Source: Candidatus Alistipes stercoravium
GTDB lineage: Bacteria > Bacteroidota > Bacteroidia > Bacteroidales > Rikenellaceae
Length of the DNA stretch: 35,370 nucleotides
Direction of reading: 5' to 3'
Assembly: GCA_019119615.1 (NCBI GenBank)
Contig: DWWQ01000018.1
Location: 1 to 35,370 of the forward strand
Positions 7,981 to 15,656 of this stretch are shown here, piece by piece. The notes below the pieces were generated by a model. That model searched no databases and was not told where the DNA came from. It saw only the letters and a list, made by a program, of their open reading frames with translations. The position numbers and the translations under genes were made by a program. The first letter of the stretch is position 1, and each line of letters begins with the position of its first letter.

Positions 7981-9573
7981 CTACCTGATGCGCTCGTAGT
8001 AGGGGAGTCGGTCGAGCGGTACGTCGGTTGCGATGCGGCGGGGCTTTTTGGAGACCTTGAACACCTCGCCGCGGTCGTCGCGCCAGGAGCCCGGCGGCAG
8101 CAGCACCTCGCGCCGGGTGCCGGGCGAGACCATCGGTGCCACCAGATAGCGGTCGCCCAGCATGAACTGATCCCTGCACTCGAGGAATCCCGCATGCGGG
8201 AAGGCATACTCCATGGCTCGGACGATCGGCTCGCCGGTCTCGGCCGCATGGCGGGCCAGCGAGAGGATGTAGGGGCCGAACTCGCTGTGCAGCTGTGCAT
8301 AGCGGGCGCAGATGGCCGTATTCCCGGGCGAGAGGATGCGCCAGGGTGCCACCGAGAACTGCATCATCGGCATCAGGGCATGGACCTGCGCCGAACGGAC
8401 GATGAGCTCCTCGTCGAAGTGCTCGACCCCGAAGAAGGAGGTGAACTGCCCGCCGCCGATCATGTCGGGGCAGGTGAAGGCGTGCCCCAGCAGTCCGGCC
8501 GCGGTCATGTCGGGGATGAGCAGCCGCAGCGCCTCCCACGAGTAGTCCTTGTCCCCGAGCCGCTGTACGACGGGCTGCCCGCCGAGTTTCCAGCAGGCGC
8601 GCAACTCGTTGTAGTCGAACGAGGCGCCCAGCTCGGCCCAGCGCTGCATGTAGGTGTTTGCGTCGGCCTCGGGGTCGTGGTAGGCATACTCCTCGGCCTG
8701 CATGTAGGCGACGTCGCCGCCGTCGAACTTGAATCCGTCGGTACCGTAGCGGCGACGGTTCTCTTCGAGTTGTTCCCGCAGATAGGCCACCGCTTCGGGA
8801 TTCGTCAGGTCGTAGCAGGCGCTGAAGCCGTTCCACCAGCGGATGACGGCTGTCTTGCCCGTGCGGTTCTTGAGCAGATATCCCTTGCGTTCCAGCGTCC
8901 GGAACTCGGGCGAGTCGGGCGAGACGTAGGGGGCAATCCAGAGCATGACGCGGAATCCCATCCCGTGCAGCGAGTCGATCATCCCCCGCGGATCAGGGAA
9001 GCGCGAAGCCTTGAAGTCGAAGTTGCCGTAGTCGTTCTGCCAGTTGTCGTCGATCATGAAGATGCCGCAGGGAAATCCGTGCTCGACGACCTTGCGGGCA
9101 TATTGCATGATGTCGTGCTGGTTCTGGTCATAGGTGAGCTCGATCCAGGTGTTGTACTGGGGCATCGAGAAGAAGAGCTCCTGGGGAATCCGCCCCGAAG
9201 GCGGGAAGTGGGCCGCGGAGGCTGCCGCGCAGGCGTCGCGGAGATTCTCTCCGGCCCGTACGACCTCGACCGGGGCGTGGTCGGAGTCCACGACAAGATT
9301 CCCTTTCTCGATGCGGAAGCGGAACGGACGCTCCGACCAGACGTAGCGGCCCTCGGAGGAGAGCAGCAGCGGCACCGACTGGTTGTTGTAGTTGATCTTC
9401 GAGAGATCCTGCTCCGCGAGCTCCTCGCCGAAAGGCATGCGGTTGCCCAGGGCGACGAACCCGCCCCACCAGCGCTCGCCGGGCAGGGACTCGATGTTGG
9501 TTTCAAAAGGCTCCTGTGCGGATGCAAATCCGAACCATCCCGCGAGCAGCAGCGTACATGCGATTTTTTTCAT
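7981..9573 (-). CDS. Secreted glycoside hydrolase family 31
   Basis: A 530-residue GH31 enzyme with a signal peptide (MKKIACTLLLAGWFGFASAQ). The barrel motifs are clear: FSMPQYNTWIELTYDQNQHDI, GFPCGIFMIDDNWQ, HGMGFRVMLWIAPYVSPDS and the nucleophile block GTDGFKFDGGD with D284. The acid/base is probably an Asp in the block GDKDYSWEALR (341-351). The NTWIELTYDQNQ and IDDNWQ pattern is closest to the MYORG-like branch of GH31, so an alpha-glycosidase acting on small glycosides in the periplasm is likely; alpha-glucosidase versus alpha-galactosidase cannot be decided. It is the last gene of the cutC-transglutaminase-GH31 unit, 15 nt after the preceding stop. Confidence 0.92.
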   Translation of the reverse strand: MKKIACTLLLAGWFGFASAQEPFETNIESLPGERWWGGFVALGNRMPFGEELAEQDLSKINYNNQSVPLLLSSEGRYVWSERPFRFRIEKGNLVVDSDHAPVEVVRAGENLRDACAAASAAHFPPSGRIPQELFFSMPQYNTWIELTYDQNQHDIMQYARKVVEHGFPCGIFMIDDNWQNDYGNFDFKASRFPDPRGMIDSLHGMGFRVMLWIAPYVSPDSPEFRTLERKGYLLKNRTGKTAVIRWWNGFSACYDLTNPEAVAYLREQLEENRRRYGTDGFKFDGGDVAYMQAEEYAYHDPEADANTYMQRWAELGASFDYNELRACWKLGGQPVVQRLGDKDYSWEALRLLIPDMTAAGLLGHAFTCPDMIGGGQFTSFFGVEHFDEELIVRSAQVHALMPMMQFSVAPWRILSPGNTAICARYAQLHSEFGPYILSLARHAAETGEPIVRAMEYAFPHAGFLECRDQFMLGDRYLVAPMVSPGTRREVLLPPGSWRDDRGEVFKVSKKPRRIATDVPLDRLPYYERIR

Positions 9574-9588
9574 CTTCTGTATTCCGGT

Positions 9589-10776
9589 TTATTCCATGTA
9601 ACCCGTAACCGTCAGCGGCTCTTCACCCACCTGTGCCACTACTTCCCGCGCCTCTCCGTCGGTCCCGGCGTAGCGGAAGGTGTAGGTGCGGTTCTTTTCG
9701 AGCAGGAAGTGCAGCGCATCGTTCATATCCTGCAGCGGCCCGGCCGTGCGTCCTCCGCCCATCTGCTCCGTGCCGCAGAAGACATCGACGTTGGCGGCCA
9801 CGCGGTCTCCCGAGGCCGTTGTGTGGCGGGCGTCGCGGAACATGCAGAAGGTTACCTGAACGTGCGTTCCCGCCTCGGCGGCCCTGTCCGCAAACGTGGC
9901 GTAGATGTCGCGGTAACGCTGTGAGACGTCCGTGGCGTGAATGTCGCGCGAGGCTTCGTTCCAGACCATCGGGAACCAGTCGCCCGTCGGGGCGAACGAC
10001 ACGGCATAGACGGCATGCTGCCGGTCTCCGGGCACGGCCTGCCCGGCATCGGCGAGGAACCACGCGCGGTCGAGTGCCGCAGGCTGGTAGTATTCGGTGA
10101 AGTACCACTCGCCGTCGATCCATACCTCCGTCCAGCTGTGGTTGCCGCGTTCGTCATGCCAGGCCGCCGTGCCGGCGAAGCGTGCCGGAATGCCCACCGC
10201 ACGCAGGGCATCGACCAGCAGGATCGACAGTCCCGTACAGGAGGCCATGCCCTGACGCATCGACTCCGCGGGGCTTTGGTTGGTCTTCTCGCGCAGGGTG
10301 TTGTACTCCACGCCGACCACCTCCGGAAGGATGCGGTTCACCGTGTCGATCGCCGCCCGCATGTCGCTGCACCCGGCCACGCGCGGCGCGAGCCGCTCGT
10401 AGAAATCCCGCCGCCAGGCGTCGCGCACCTCGTCTACCGAGGCGTAGGGCAGCACCTCGTTGCGAAAAATCTCCTCGGGCAACGCCTTCGCCCACGGAAA
10501 CTCCCTGCGGGCGCGGCAGGCGTAGGCGACATTTTCGCGCAGCAGGTCGAGCCGCATCGTGTCGCGGTCGCCCGGCGTCATGCGGTTCAGCAGCCACGCC
10601 GTGGCTGCCCGCTCGTCGCGGGGCGTTTGGCGAAGCAGCTCCCGCAGCGCGTCGGGGCGCGAGGAACTTTCCAGCGTGGTTGCGAGCTGCTGCCGCTCTT
10701 CGGCCGGAATCCCGGCATCATATCGGTTGCAGGCCGCCAGAGCGGTCATGCAGAGCAGGATCATCCATTTTTTCAT
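9589..10776 (-). CDS. Transglutaminase-like lipoprotein
   Basis: A 395-residue lipoprotein (lipobox LAAC, lipidated Cys16) with a transglutaminase/protease-like core. The likely triad is Cys180 in MASCTGLSILLVDALRAVGI, His213 in GNHSWTEVWIDGEWYF and Asp236 in YYQPAALDRAWF, in the correct order and spacing. An N-terminal helical region (about 30-150) contains TPGDRDTMRLDLLRENVAYA. The C-terminal about 120 residues look beta-rich, as in Bacteroidota transglutaminase-domain lipoproteins. Such proteins may be peptidases or cross-linkers at the cell surface or in the periplasm; the substrate is unknown. ATG 10776 is set by the signal peptide; it is 14 nt after the cutC stop. Confidence 0.88.
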   Translation of the reverse strand: MKKWMILLCMTALAACNRYDAGIPAEERQQLATTLESSSRPDALRELLRQTPRDERAATAWLLNRMTPGDRDTMRLDLLRENVAYACRARREFPWAKALPEEIFRNEVLPYASVDEVRDAWRRDFYERLAPRVAGCSDMRAAIDTVNRILPEVVGVEYNTLREKTNQSPAESMRQGMASCTGLSILLVDALRAVGIPARFAGTAAWHDERGNHSWTEVWIDGEWYFTEYYQPAALDRAWFLADAGQAVPGDRQHAVYAVSFAPTGDWFPMVWNEASRDIHATDVSQRYRDIYATFADRAAEAGTHVQVTFCMFRDARHTTASGDRVAANVDVFCGTEQMGGGRTAGPLQDMNDALHFLLEKNRTYTFRYAGTDGEAREVVAQVGEEPLTVTGYME

Positions 10777-10790
10777 GGTCGTCGTATTTT

Positions 10791-11525
10791 TCAGGCAAGT
10801 TGTTTCATGATTTCGCGGACCTTCTCCTCGTCGGTGCCGACCGAGGCGTATTCGGGAATCCCCGCCACGCCGCCCATCGATACCGCGGGGTTGCGGTAGC
10901 GCATGCGGCTCTCTATCGTGCCGCGGGCGCTGAAGTGCACGGCATCGACGCCCGCGCGAACGAACTCCCGCACGTTCGCTGCCGAGATGCCGCTTCCGGC
11001 CATGATCGCAATGCGGCCGGCGGAGAGGCCGATCAGCCGGCGGATCGTGTTGATGCCTTCGGGTGCCGTGTTGCGGCCTCCCGAGGTGAGAACCCGGCGG
11101 CATCCGCAGCGGATGAGCGCCTCGAGCGCCTCTTCGGGGTCGCGCACCATGTCGAAGGCGCGGTGGAAAGTTACCTCCATCCCTGCGGCAGCGGCGACGA
11201 AGGCTGCGGTGCGCTCTTCGTCGATCCTCCCGTCGGGGGTAAGCATCCCCGCAACGACGCAGTCGGCACCGCTCTCGCGGGCGAAGGCCACCTCGTCGAG
11301 CATCTGATGGAATTCATCGTCCGTATAGAGGAAATCGCCGCCGCGGGGGCGGATCATGACGCTGAGCCGCAGATTCGGAATGCGGCGGGCTTCGCGGACG
11401 GCTGCGGCCGAGGGGGTCGTGCCGCCTTCGTAGGGCGAGGCGCAGAGTTCGGCGCGCCAGACGCCCTGCCGCGCCGCAATGCGGCATGCCTCGGGCGAGA
11501 AGGCGCAGAGTTCGGTTTCGATCAT
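10791..11525 (-). CDS. cutC: CutC family protein
   Basis: A 244-residue TIM-barrel protein of the CutC family. Diagnostic blocks are MIETELCAFSPEACRIAA, RAELCASPYEGGTTPS, NLRLSVMIRPRGGDFLYTDDE, GADCVVAGMLTPDGRID, VTFHRAFDM, CRRVLTSGGRNTAPEGI, IAIMAGSGISAANV and DAVHFSARG. ATG 11525 is chosen because homologues start exactly at this point and a promoter lies at 11566-11597, inside the longer open frame. CutC has been linked to copper tolerance, but its biochemical activity is uncertain. It leads the unit with the transglutaminase and GH31 genes. Confidence 0.95.
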   Translation of the reverse strand: MIETELCAFSPEACRIAARQGVWRAELCASPYEGGTTPSAAAVREARRIPNLRLSVMIRPRGGDFLYTDDEFHQMLDEVAFARESGADCVVAGMLTPDGRIDEERTAAFVAAAAGMEVTFHRAFDMVRDPEEALEALIRCGCRRVLTSGGRNTAPEGINTIRRLIGLSAGRIAIMAGSGISAANVREFVRAGVDAVHFSARGTIESRMRYRNPAVSMGGVAGIPEYASVGTDEEKVREIMKQLA

Positions 11526-11565
11526 TTTCGTACGGTTTGAGGCCCCGGGGTCGCCGGAGTCTCTG

Positions 11566-11597
11566 CGAAGATAGCGATTTTTGTCCAAACGGCCAAA
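11566..11597 (-). promoter_or_regulatory. Promoter of the cutC operon
   Basis: On the minus strand TTTG (plus 11594-11597) is followed after 20 nt by TATCTTCG (plus 11566-11573), a one-base variant of TATCTTTG. It lies between the lutC stop and cutC ATG 11525. Confidence 0.6.
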
Positions 11598-11607
11598 GGC
11601 CGCGGCC

Positions 11608-12186
11608 CTATCGCAGCAGCACGGTTACCGACATCGGTCCGTGGGCGCCGAAGACGAGCGCCTGCTCGATGTCGGCCGTCTTCGAGGGCCCCGACATGAA
11701 GCATCCGAACCCGAAGTCATCCACCTCGGGGCGTGCGACGGCCTGGTGCATCGTATCGACGATCGCATCGTGCGGAATGACGATGAGCAGCGCCGTGGCG
11801 CCGAAGTAGAGTGCCTTGTGGCGAATCGTCTGCGGAATCCATACGGCGCCGTTCTCGGCTACGCCGAACGAACCGGCGACGACGCCCAGGTCGATATCGA
11901 CCAGCCGGCGCGGGTCCTCGACGCGGTCGGGATCGACCGTCGCACAGGCCAGCCCCGGGAGGTTCGAGGCGATCGTTCGTGCCTCGGGATAGCAGCGGCG
12001 CACCGCCTCGTCGAGCGTCTCGCCGGGCTGCAGCATAGTCATGCGGCCTCCGGCCGCCTCGAGCCTTTGCGCGAAGATCTCCGCGGGGCGGTCGAAATGC
12101 TGGGGCGTGAATCCGAATTCCGGACAGGGGTATTCGGGCATTCCGTCTGCGGCCAGTTTTTTGAGTATCTCTTCTTTACTGTTCAT
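11608..12186 (-). CDS. lutC: LutC, lactate utilisation protein (LUD domain)
   Basis: A 192-residue LUD-domain protein, one of three subunits of the LutABC L-lactate oxidation complex. Visible blocks are MNSKEEILKKLAA, the region around DIDLGVVAGSFGVAENGAVWI, TALLIVIPHDAIVDTMHQAV, and the C-terminal FMSGPSKTADIEQALVFGAHGP, where SGPSKTADIE is the conserved ending of LutC. The start at 12186 matches the family; it overlaps lutB by 11 nt. The larger frame upstream is a shadow. The subunit probably helps couple electron flow from lactate to an acceptor in the cytoplasm. Confidence 0.95.
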   Translation of the reverse strand: MNSKEEILKKLAADGMPEYPCPEFGFTPQHFDRPAEIFAQRLEAAGGRMTMLQPGETLDEAVRRCYPEARTIASNLPGLACATVDPDRVEDPRRLVDIDLGVVAGSFGVAENGAVWIPQTIRHKALYFGATALLIVIPHDAIVDTMHQAVARPEVDDFGFGCFMSGPSKTADIEQALVFGAHGPMSVTVLLR

Positions 12187-13564
12187 CTTTTTCGTCTTTT
12201 TTGAATGTCCCCCGTTTCCATTGGGCGTTGAACGTCTCGCGGGCGAAGCGGGGCATGGCGCGTCCCGGGGCGCTCCAGGGGTTGAGGCGGTTTTCCACCA
12301 TGCCGCGCGGCAGCTTTTCCGCGGTGCGGGCACAGGCTATGGCGCCGTAGAAACGTCCGGGACCGGCCATGACAAAGTCCATGCCCTTCACGGCAGCCTT
12401 CTTCACCGGATCGGCCAGATGCAGCGCGTCGAGCTGCTGCCGCCACAGGTAGATCTGCTCCCCGAGGTCGATCTTTGCGGGGCATACGCCCGAGCAGGAG
12501 TAACAGAGCGAGCAGGCCGAGACGTTGCCGTGGTGGAGCTTCGGACTGCGCAGCATCGAGAGGTTGATGCCCAGCGGTCCGGGGATGAAGTAGGAGTAGG
12601 AGTATCCGCCCGAACGCCGGTAGACGGGACAGGTGTTCATGCAGGCGCCGCAGCGGAGGCATTTGAGCATGTTGCGGTGCCGGGCGTTGGCGAGCCATTC
12701 GGAGCGCCCGTTGTCCACCATAATGACATGGATCCGCTTGCCGGGTACGGGCTTCCGGTAGAGCGACGTGTAGGTCGTAACGGGCTGCCCGGTGCCCGAG
12801 CGGGCCAGCAGCCGCGTGAAGACACCCAGGGCGCGCATGTCGGGAATGACCTTTTCGATGCCCATGATGGCGATGTGCAGGTCGGCGAACGACGTACCCA
12901 TATCGGCGTTGCCTTCGTTCGTGCAGACGGCCAGCGCGCCGGTCGAGGCGATGGCGAAATTGACGCCCGTCATCGAGACATCGGCGTTGAGGAACTTTTC
13001 GCGCAGGTTCTTGCGGGCGGCATGGGTCAGGTAGGTGGGGTCGCTGTTGCCCGCCTCGGTTCCCATTTCCCGGTGGAAGAGCTCCCCGACCTCTTCGCGG
13101 CGTACGCCGATGGCCGGGAGCACGATGTGGCTGGGCGGCAGGTGCAGCAGCTGCATGATCCGCTCCCCGAGGTCGCTCTCCACGGCATTCACGCCCCGCT
13201 CGTGGAGGTAGGGCGTCAGACCGCACTCCTCCGAGAGCATCGACTTGCTCTTGATGAGGCGCCTGCCGCCGTGCTCGCGGATGAGCTGCCAGACGGTTTC
13301 GTTCATCTCGGCGGCATCGCGGGCCCAGTGAACCACCATGCCGTTGGCCGTGGCGTTGCGTTCGAACTCCTGCAGGTAGTCGGCCAGATGGCTCAACGTA
13401 TGTCGTTTGATCTCCGAGGAGAGGTTCCGGAGCTCCTCCCATTCGGGCACGCTCTCCATCATGCGGTCGCGCTTCTCGCGCACGGCATAGAGCGCCTGGT
13501 CGTGCCAGGCCATGCGCCCGGCATCGGCCACGAATTTCTTGGCTGCAGCGGAATGGGTACTCAT
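12176..13564 (-). CDS. lutB: LutB, iron-sulfur lactate oxidation subunit
   Basis: A 462-residue protein with an N-terminal LUD region and two 4Fe-4S sites near the C-terminus: Cys302, 305, 308 and 312 in CLRCGACMNTCPVY, and Cys351, 354, 357 and 361 in CSLCYSCSGVCPAKID. The block SMTGVNFAIASTGALAVCTNEGN (197-219) is typical of LutB. It is the electron-transfer core of the LutABC complex that oxidises L-lactate to pyruvate. ATG 13564 overlaps the lutA stop by 4 nt (ATGA), so translation is likely coupled. Full family length; nothing appears to be missing. Confidence 0.96.
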   Translation of the reverse strand: MSTHSAAAKKFVADAGRMAWHDQALYAVREKRDRMMESVPEWEELRNLSSEIKRHTLSHLADYLQEFERNATANGMVVHWARDAAEMNETVWQLIREHGGRRLIKSKSMLSEECGLTPYLHERGVNAVESDLGERIMQLLHLPPSHIVLPAIGVRREEVGELFHREMGTEAGNSDPTYLTHAARKNLREKFLNADVSMTGVNFAIASTGALAVCTNEGNADMGTSFADLHIAIMGIEKVIPDMRALGVFTRLLARSGTGQPVTTYTSLYRKPVPGKRIHVIMVDNGRSEWLANARHRNMLKCLRCGACMNTCPVYRRSGGYSYSYFIPGPLGINLSMLRSPKLHHGNVSACSLCYSCSGVCPAKIDLGEQIYLWRQQLDALHLADPVKKAAVKGMDFVMAGPGRFYGAIACARTAEKLPRGMVENRLNPWSAPGRAMPRFARETFNAQWKRGTFKKDEKDEQ

Positions 13565-14301
13565 AACGTGGAGTTGAGGATTTCTACGATGTGAATGGTC
13601 TTTATCGGGAGTTTCTCACGGTCGATGACTCCCTGCATGTGCATCAGGCAGGAGGAGTCGGCGCCGGTGATGTATTCGGCGCCGGTGGCCATGTGCCGTG
13701 CGACCTTGGCACGCCCCATGGCCACCGACACGGCTCCCTCCTCGGCCGAGAACATGCCGCCGAAGCCGCAGCATTCGTCCCGGCGTTCGGGTTCCGCAAC
13801 CTCGATGCCCTCGACCATCGCAAGCAGGTCGCGCAGCTTCGAGTGGTAGGGAACGTGCAGTTCGCTGGGCGACGAAAGGCCCATGCGGCGCACGCCGTGG
13901 CAGGAGTTGTGCAGGCTTACGCGGTGCGGAAAGCGGGCATCGAGCCGCGCGGGCTTCACCACGTCGTGGAGGAATTCGCAGATCTCCCAGATGCGGGCAT
14001 CCACGCAGGCGTGCTCGCGGTAGTCCTTCAGCAGATGCGGGTATCCTTCGCGCACGAAGACCACGCAACTGGCCGAGGGGCCCACGACATAATCGTATCT
14101 GTCGAAGAGGGCGTTCATGCGTTCGGCCAGTTCGCGGGCATCGCGTTCGAACCCCGCATTGGCCATCGGCTGTCCGCAGCAGGTCTGGTCGAGCGGGTAG
14201 TCCACCTCGCAGCCCACGCGCCGCAGCAGCTCGCAGGAGGCCCTGCCCACTTCGGGGTAGAGGGCGTTGATATAACAGGGAATGAACAATCCGACTTTCA
14301 T
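13561..14301 (-). CDS. lutA: LutA, CCG-domain lactate oxidation subunit
   Basis: A 246-residue protein with two CCG (DUF224) domains: DQTCCGQPMANAG with Cys41 and Cys42, and DECCGFGGMFS with Cys177 and Cys178. Upstream cysteines in FIPCYINALYP and HNSCHGVRRMG complete the usual cluster-ligand pattern. It is the first gene of lutABC and probably carries a noncanonical iron-sulfur site for lactate oxidation. ATG 14301 (MKVGLFIPCY) matches homologues; the open frame beyond it covers promoter sequence. A TATCTTTG box lies 34 nt upstream. The operon lets the cell use L-lactate as an electron source in the gut. Confidence 0.95.
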   Translation of the reverse strand: MKVGLFIPCYINALYPEVGRASCELLRRVGCEVDYPLDQTCCGQPMANAGFERDARELAERMNALFDRYDYVVGPSASCVVFVREGYPHLLKDYREHACVDARIWEICEFLHDVVKPARLDARFPHRVSLHNSCHGVRRMGLSSPSELHVPYHSKLRDLLAMVEGIEVAEPERRDECCGFGGMFSAEEGAVSVAMGRAKVARHMATGAEYITGADSSCLMHMQGVIDREKLPIKTIHIVEILNSTL

Positions 14302-14334
14302 TCGCGTAGGGTTTGTTGTGTGTGAAATTCCGTT

Positions 14335-14342
14335 CAAAGATA
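14335..14342 (-). promoter_or_regulatory. -7 box of the lutABC operon
   Basis: Minus-strand TATCTTTG lies 34 nt before lutA ATG 14301. The -33 region is poor, which would fit an activated promoter, but no operator was recognised. Confidence 0.5.
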
Positions 14343-14412
14343 ACGGATTTTTCGGAAATTCGGTATTCCGGACGGTTCGGACCGGAAAGAGACCCTTCGG
14401 GAACAACAAAAA

Positions 14413-14438
14413 AGCGCCTCTGCATCGGCAGAGGCGCT
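14413..14438 (-). terminator. Terminator of hsp20
   Basis: An 11-bp stem (14413-14423 with 14428-14438) around ATCG is followed on the minus strand by a run of T. It lies about 20 nt after the hsp20 stop. Confidence 0.85.
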
Positions 14439-14458
14439 CCTCGTGTCGGCTCACGACC

Positions 14459-14893
14459 TTATTTGATGTCGATCTGACGGGCGGCGGGCGTTACATGGAC
14501 CTCCTTCTTCTTCGGGATCTCCACCGTCAGCACGCCGTTCTCGACCTTCGCGGCGATCTTCTCCTTCTCGACGTTGTCGGGCAGGATCAGACTCTGCTGG
14601 AACTGGCTGTACGAGAATTCGCGCCGCAGGTAGGTGCCTTTGTGCTTCCGGTCCTCCTCCTTGTTCTCGGCTTTCTTCTCCATCGAGATCAGCAGCTCGT
14701 TGTCCTCGTTGATATGGACCTTGAAGTCCTCCTTGGTCATACCCGGAGCAGCCACCTCGACCTTGAAGTCGTCCTCCGTTTCGAGAATGTTCACGGCCGG
14801 AGCCGTTACGTTCGATTTGTCCACCCATTCGTTACCGAAAAAGTCGTTGAAAATGCTCGGCAACCAATTCTGATTTCTTCTGACAGGCATCAT
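14459..14893 (-). CDS. Small heat-shock protein Hsp20
   Basis: A 144-residue alpha-crystallin-type chaperone. The short N-terminal arm NWLPSIFNDFFGNEW leads to the crystallin domain: NILETEDDFKVEVAAPGMTKEDFKVHI, LLISMEKKAEN, the conserved TYLRREFSYSQFQQSLILP, and the signature ENGVLTVEIPKK that ends most Hsp20 domains. It holds unfolding proteins in the cytoplasm. ATG 14893 (or the adjacent ATG 14890) is supported by a perfect AGGAGG 7 nt upstream, rare in this window. Upstream lies an array of TGTCA repeats (15008-15043), a possible activator site. Heat or envelope-stress induction is inferred. Confidence 0.95.
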   Translation of the reverse strand: MMPVRRNQNWLPSIFNDFFGNEWVDKSNVTAPAVNILETEDDFKVEVAAPGMTKEDFKVHINEDNELLISMEKKAENKEEDRKHKGTYLRREFSYSQFQQSLILPDNVEKEKIAAKVENGVLTVEIPKKKEVHVTPAARQIDIK

Positions 14894-14900
14894 AATTTTG

Positions 14901-14906
14901 TCCTCC
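14901..14906 (-). promoter_or_regulatory. Strong Shine-Dalgarno of hsp20
   Basis: AGGAGG on the minus strand sits 7 nt before ATG 14893. Other genes here have only A-rich leaders, so this site is exceptional and fixes the start. Confidence 0.75.
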
Positions 14907-15007
14907 TATAATTTTGGTTTAACATGCTTTTTTCGTTCCCGCTCCTTCCGGAGCGGTTTCACTCTCAAAACGGTCAAATTCCGTGCCGGGTGCAAAATCG
15001 GCCAAGA

Positions 15008-15043
15008 TTGTCAGAAGATGTCATAAATTGTCATGAATTGTCA
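15008..15043. promoter_or_regulatory. Array of four TGTCA direct repeats (candidate operator)
   Basis: The hexamer (T/A)TGTCA occurs at 15008, 15018, 15028 and 15038, exactly 10 bp apart, with A/T-rich spacers (three clear TTGTCA and one ATGTCA). An inverted TGACA lies at 15073-15077. The pattern resembles OmpR/PhoB-family binding sites, whose Pho box has TGTCA halves about 11 bp apart. It is between hsp20 and the GNAT gene and could act on either. No regulator gene is nearby. Confidence 0.5.
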
Positions 15044-15093
15044 TTTTCCCCGGAAATAATGTCGTGCCGGAATGACACATGGCGACAAATTCG

Positions 15094-15101
15094 TATCTTT
15101 G
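15094..15101 (+). promoter_or_regulatory. -7 box of the GNAT gene
   Basis: TATCTTTG ends 5 nt before ATG 15107, so the predicted transcript starts at or next to the start codon. Confidence 0.6.
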
Positions 15102-15106
15102 CAGCC

Positions 15107-15631
15107 ATGAACGACATGCTGCAGTTCCGAAAAGCCTCCGCGGAGGATGCCGCCCGAATTCTGGAGATTATCCGGCAGGCTCAGGCGCAGATGCGTGCCG
15201 CCGGGAGCCTGCAGTGGCAGAACGGCTATCCTGCGCTCGGCGACATCCTGCGCGATATCGAAAGGGGATACGGATATGTGCTCTGCCAACCCGGGGATGC
15301 GGCCCCGGAGGCGGTTGTCGCCTATGGCGCCGTCGTTTTCGACGGGGAGGCGGCCTACGATGCGATCGAGGGTGAGTGGCAGACCCCGGAATGTTATGTC
15401 GTGCTGCACCGGCTGGCCGTGGCCGACGAGATGAAGCGTCGGGGTGTGGCGGGAGAGTTTCTGCGGCGTGTCGGGATGCTGGCGCTCGGCCGCGGCGTGG
15501 AGGCTTTCCGCGTGGACACCAACTTCGACAACCGATACATGCTGCGGTTGCTGGAGAAGACGGGATTCCGTTATTGCGGGAAGATTTGGTACGACAGCGG
15601 CGAGCGGCTGGCTTTCGAGAAATGGCTCTGA
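15107..15631 (+). CDS. GNAT family N-acetyltransferase
   Basis: A 174-residue acetyltransferase with the GNAT layout: FRKASAEDAARILEIIRQAQ at the N terminus, the strand-helix pair VVLHRLAVADEMKRRGVAGEFLRRVG, where the R-R-G-V-A segment is the acetyl-CoA pyrophosphate loop, and the closing FRVDTNFDNRYMLRLLEKTGFRYCG. The substrate is unknown. ATG 15107 (MNDMLQF) fits the domain start; ATG 15116 is an alternative. The -7 box almost touches 15107, so the mRNA may be nearly leaderless. The gene diverges from hsp20. Confidence 0.88.
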   Translation: MNDMLQFRKASAEDAARILEIIRQAQAQMRAAGSLQWQNGYPALGDILRDIERGYGYVLCQPGDAAPEAVVAYGAVVFDGEAAYDAIEGEWQTPECYVVLHRLAVADEMKRRGVAGEFLRRVGMLALGRGVEAFRVDTNFDNRYMLRLLEKTGFRYCGKIWYDSGERLAFEKWL

Positions 15632-15656
15632 TTCCGGAGCTCTCTTTCCGAAAATA

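Noticed and set aside
6179..8836. 885-codon open frame on the minus strand
   Set aside because: It crosses the YjbR and DUF1080 genes and the terminator at 7930; only its last 193 codons (the lipoprotein) look like protein. The rest is arginine- and alanine-rich GC shadow.
7744..9924. 726-codon open frame on the plus strand
   Set aside because: It is antisense to GH31 and has no start signal or family features; it results from strong GC bias.
12041..13594. 517-codon plus-strand frame opposite lutB
   Set aside because: It is the complement of lutB and has no recognisable domain.
14939..14956. Inverted repeat CCGCTCC/GGAGCGG upstream of hsp20 as a CIRCE-like operator
   Set aside because: CIRCE has longer 9-bp arms of different sequence; this 7-bp repeat is probably a chance hairpin in GC-rich DNA.
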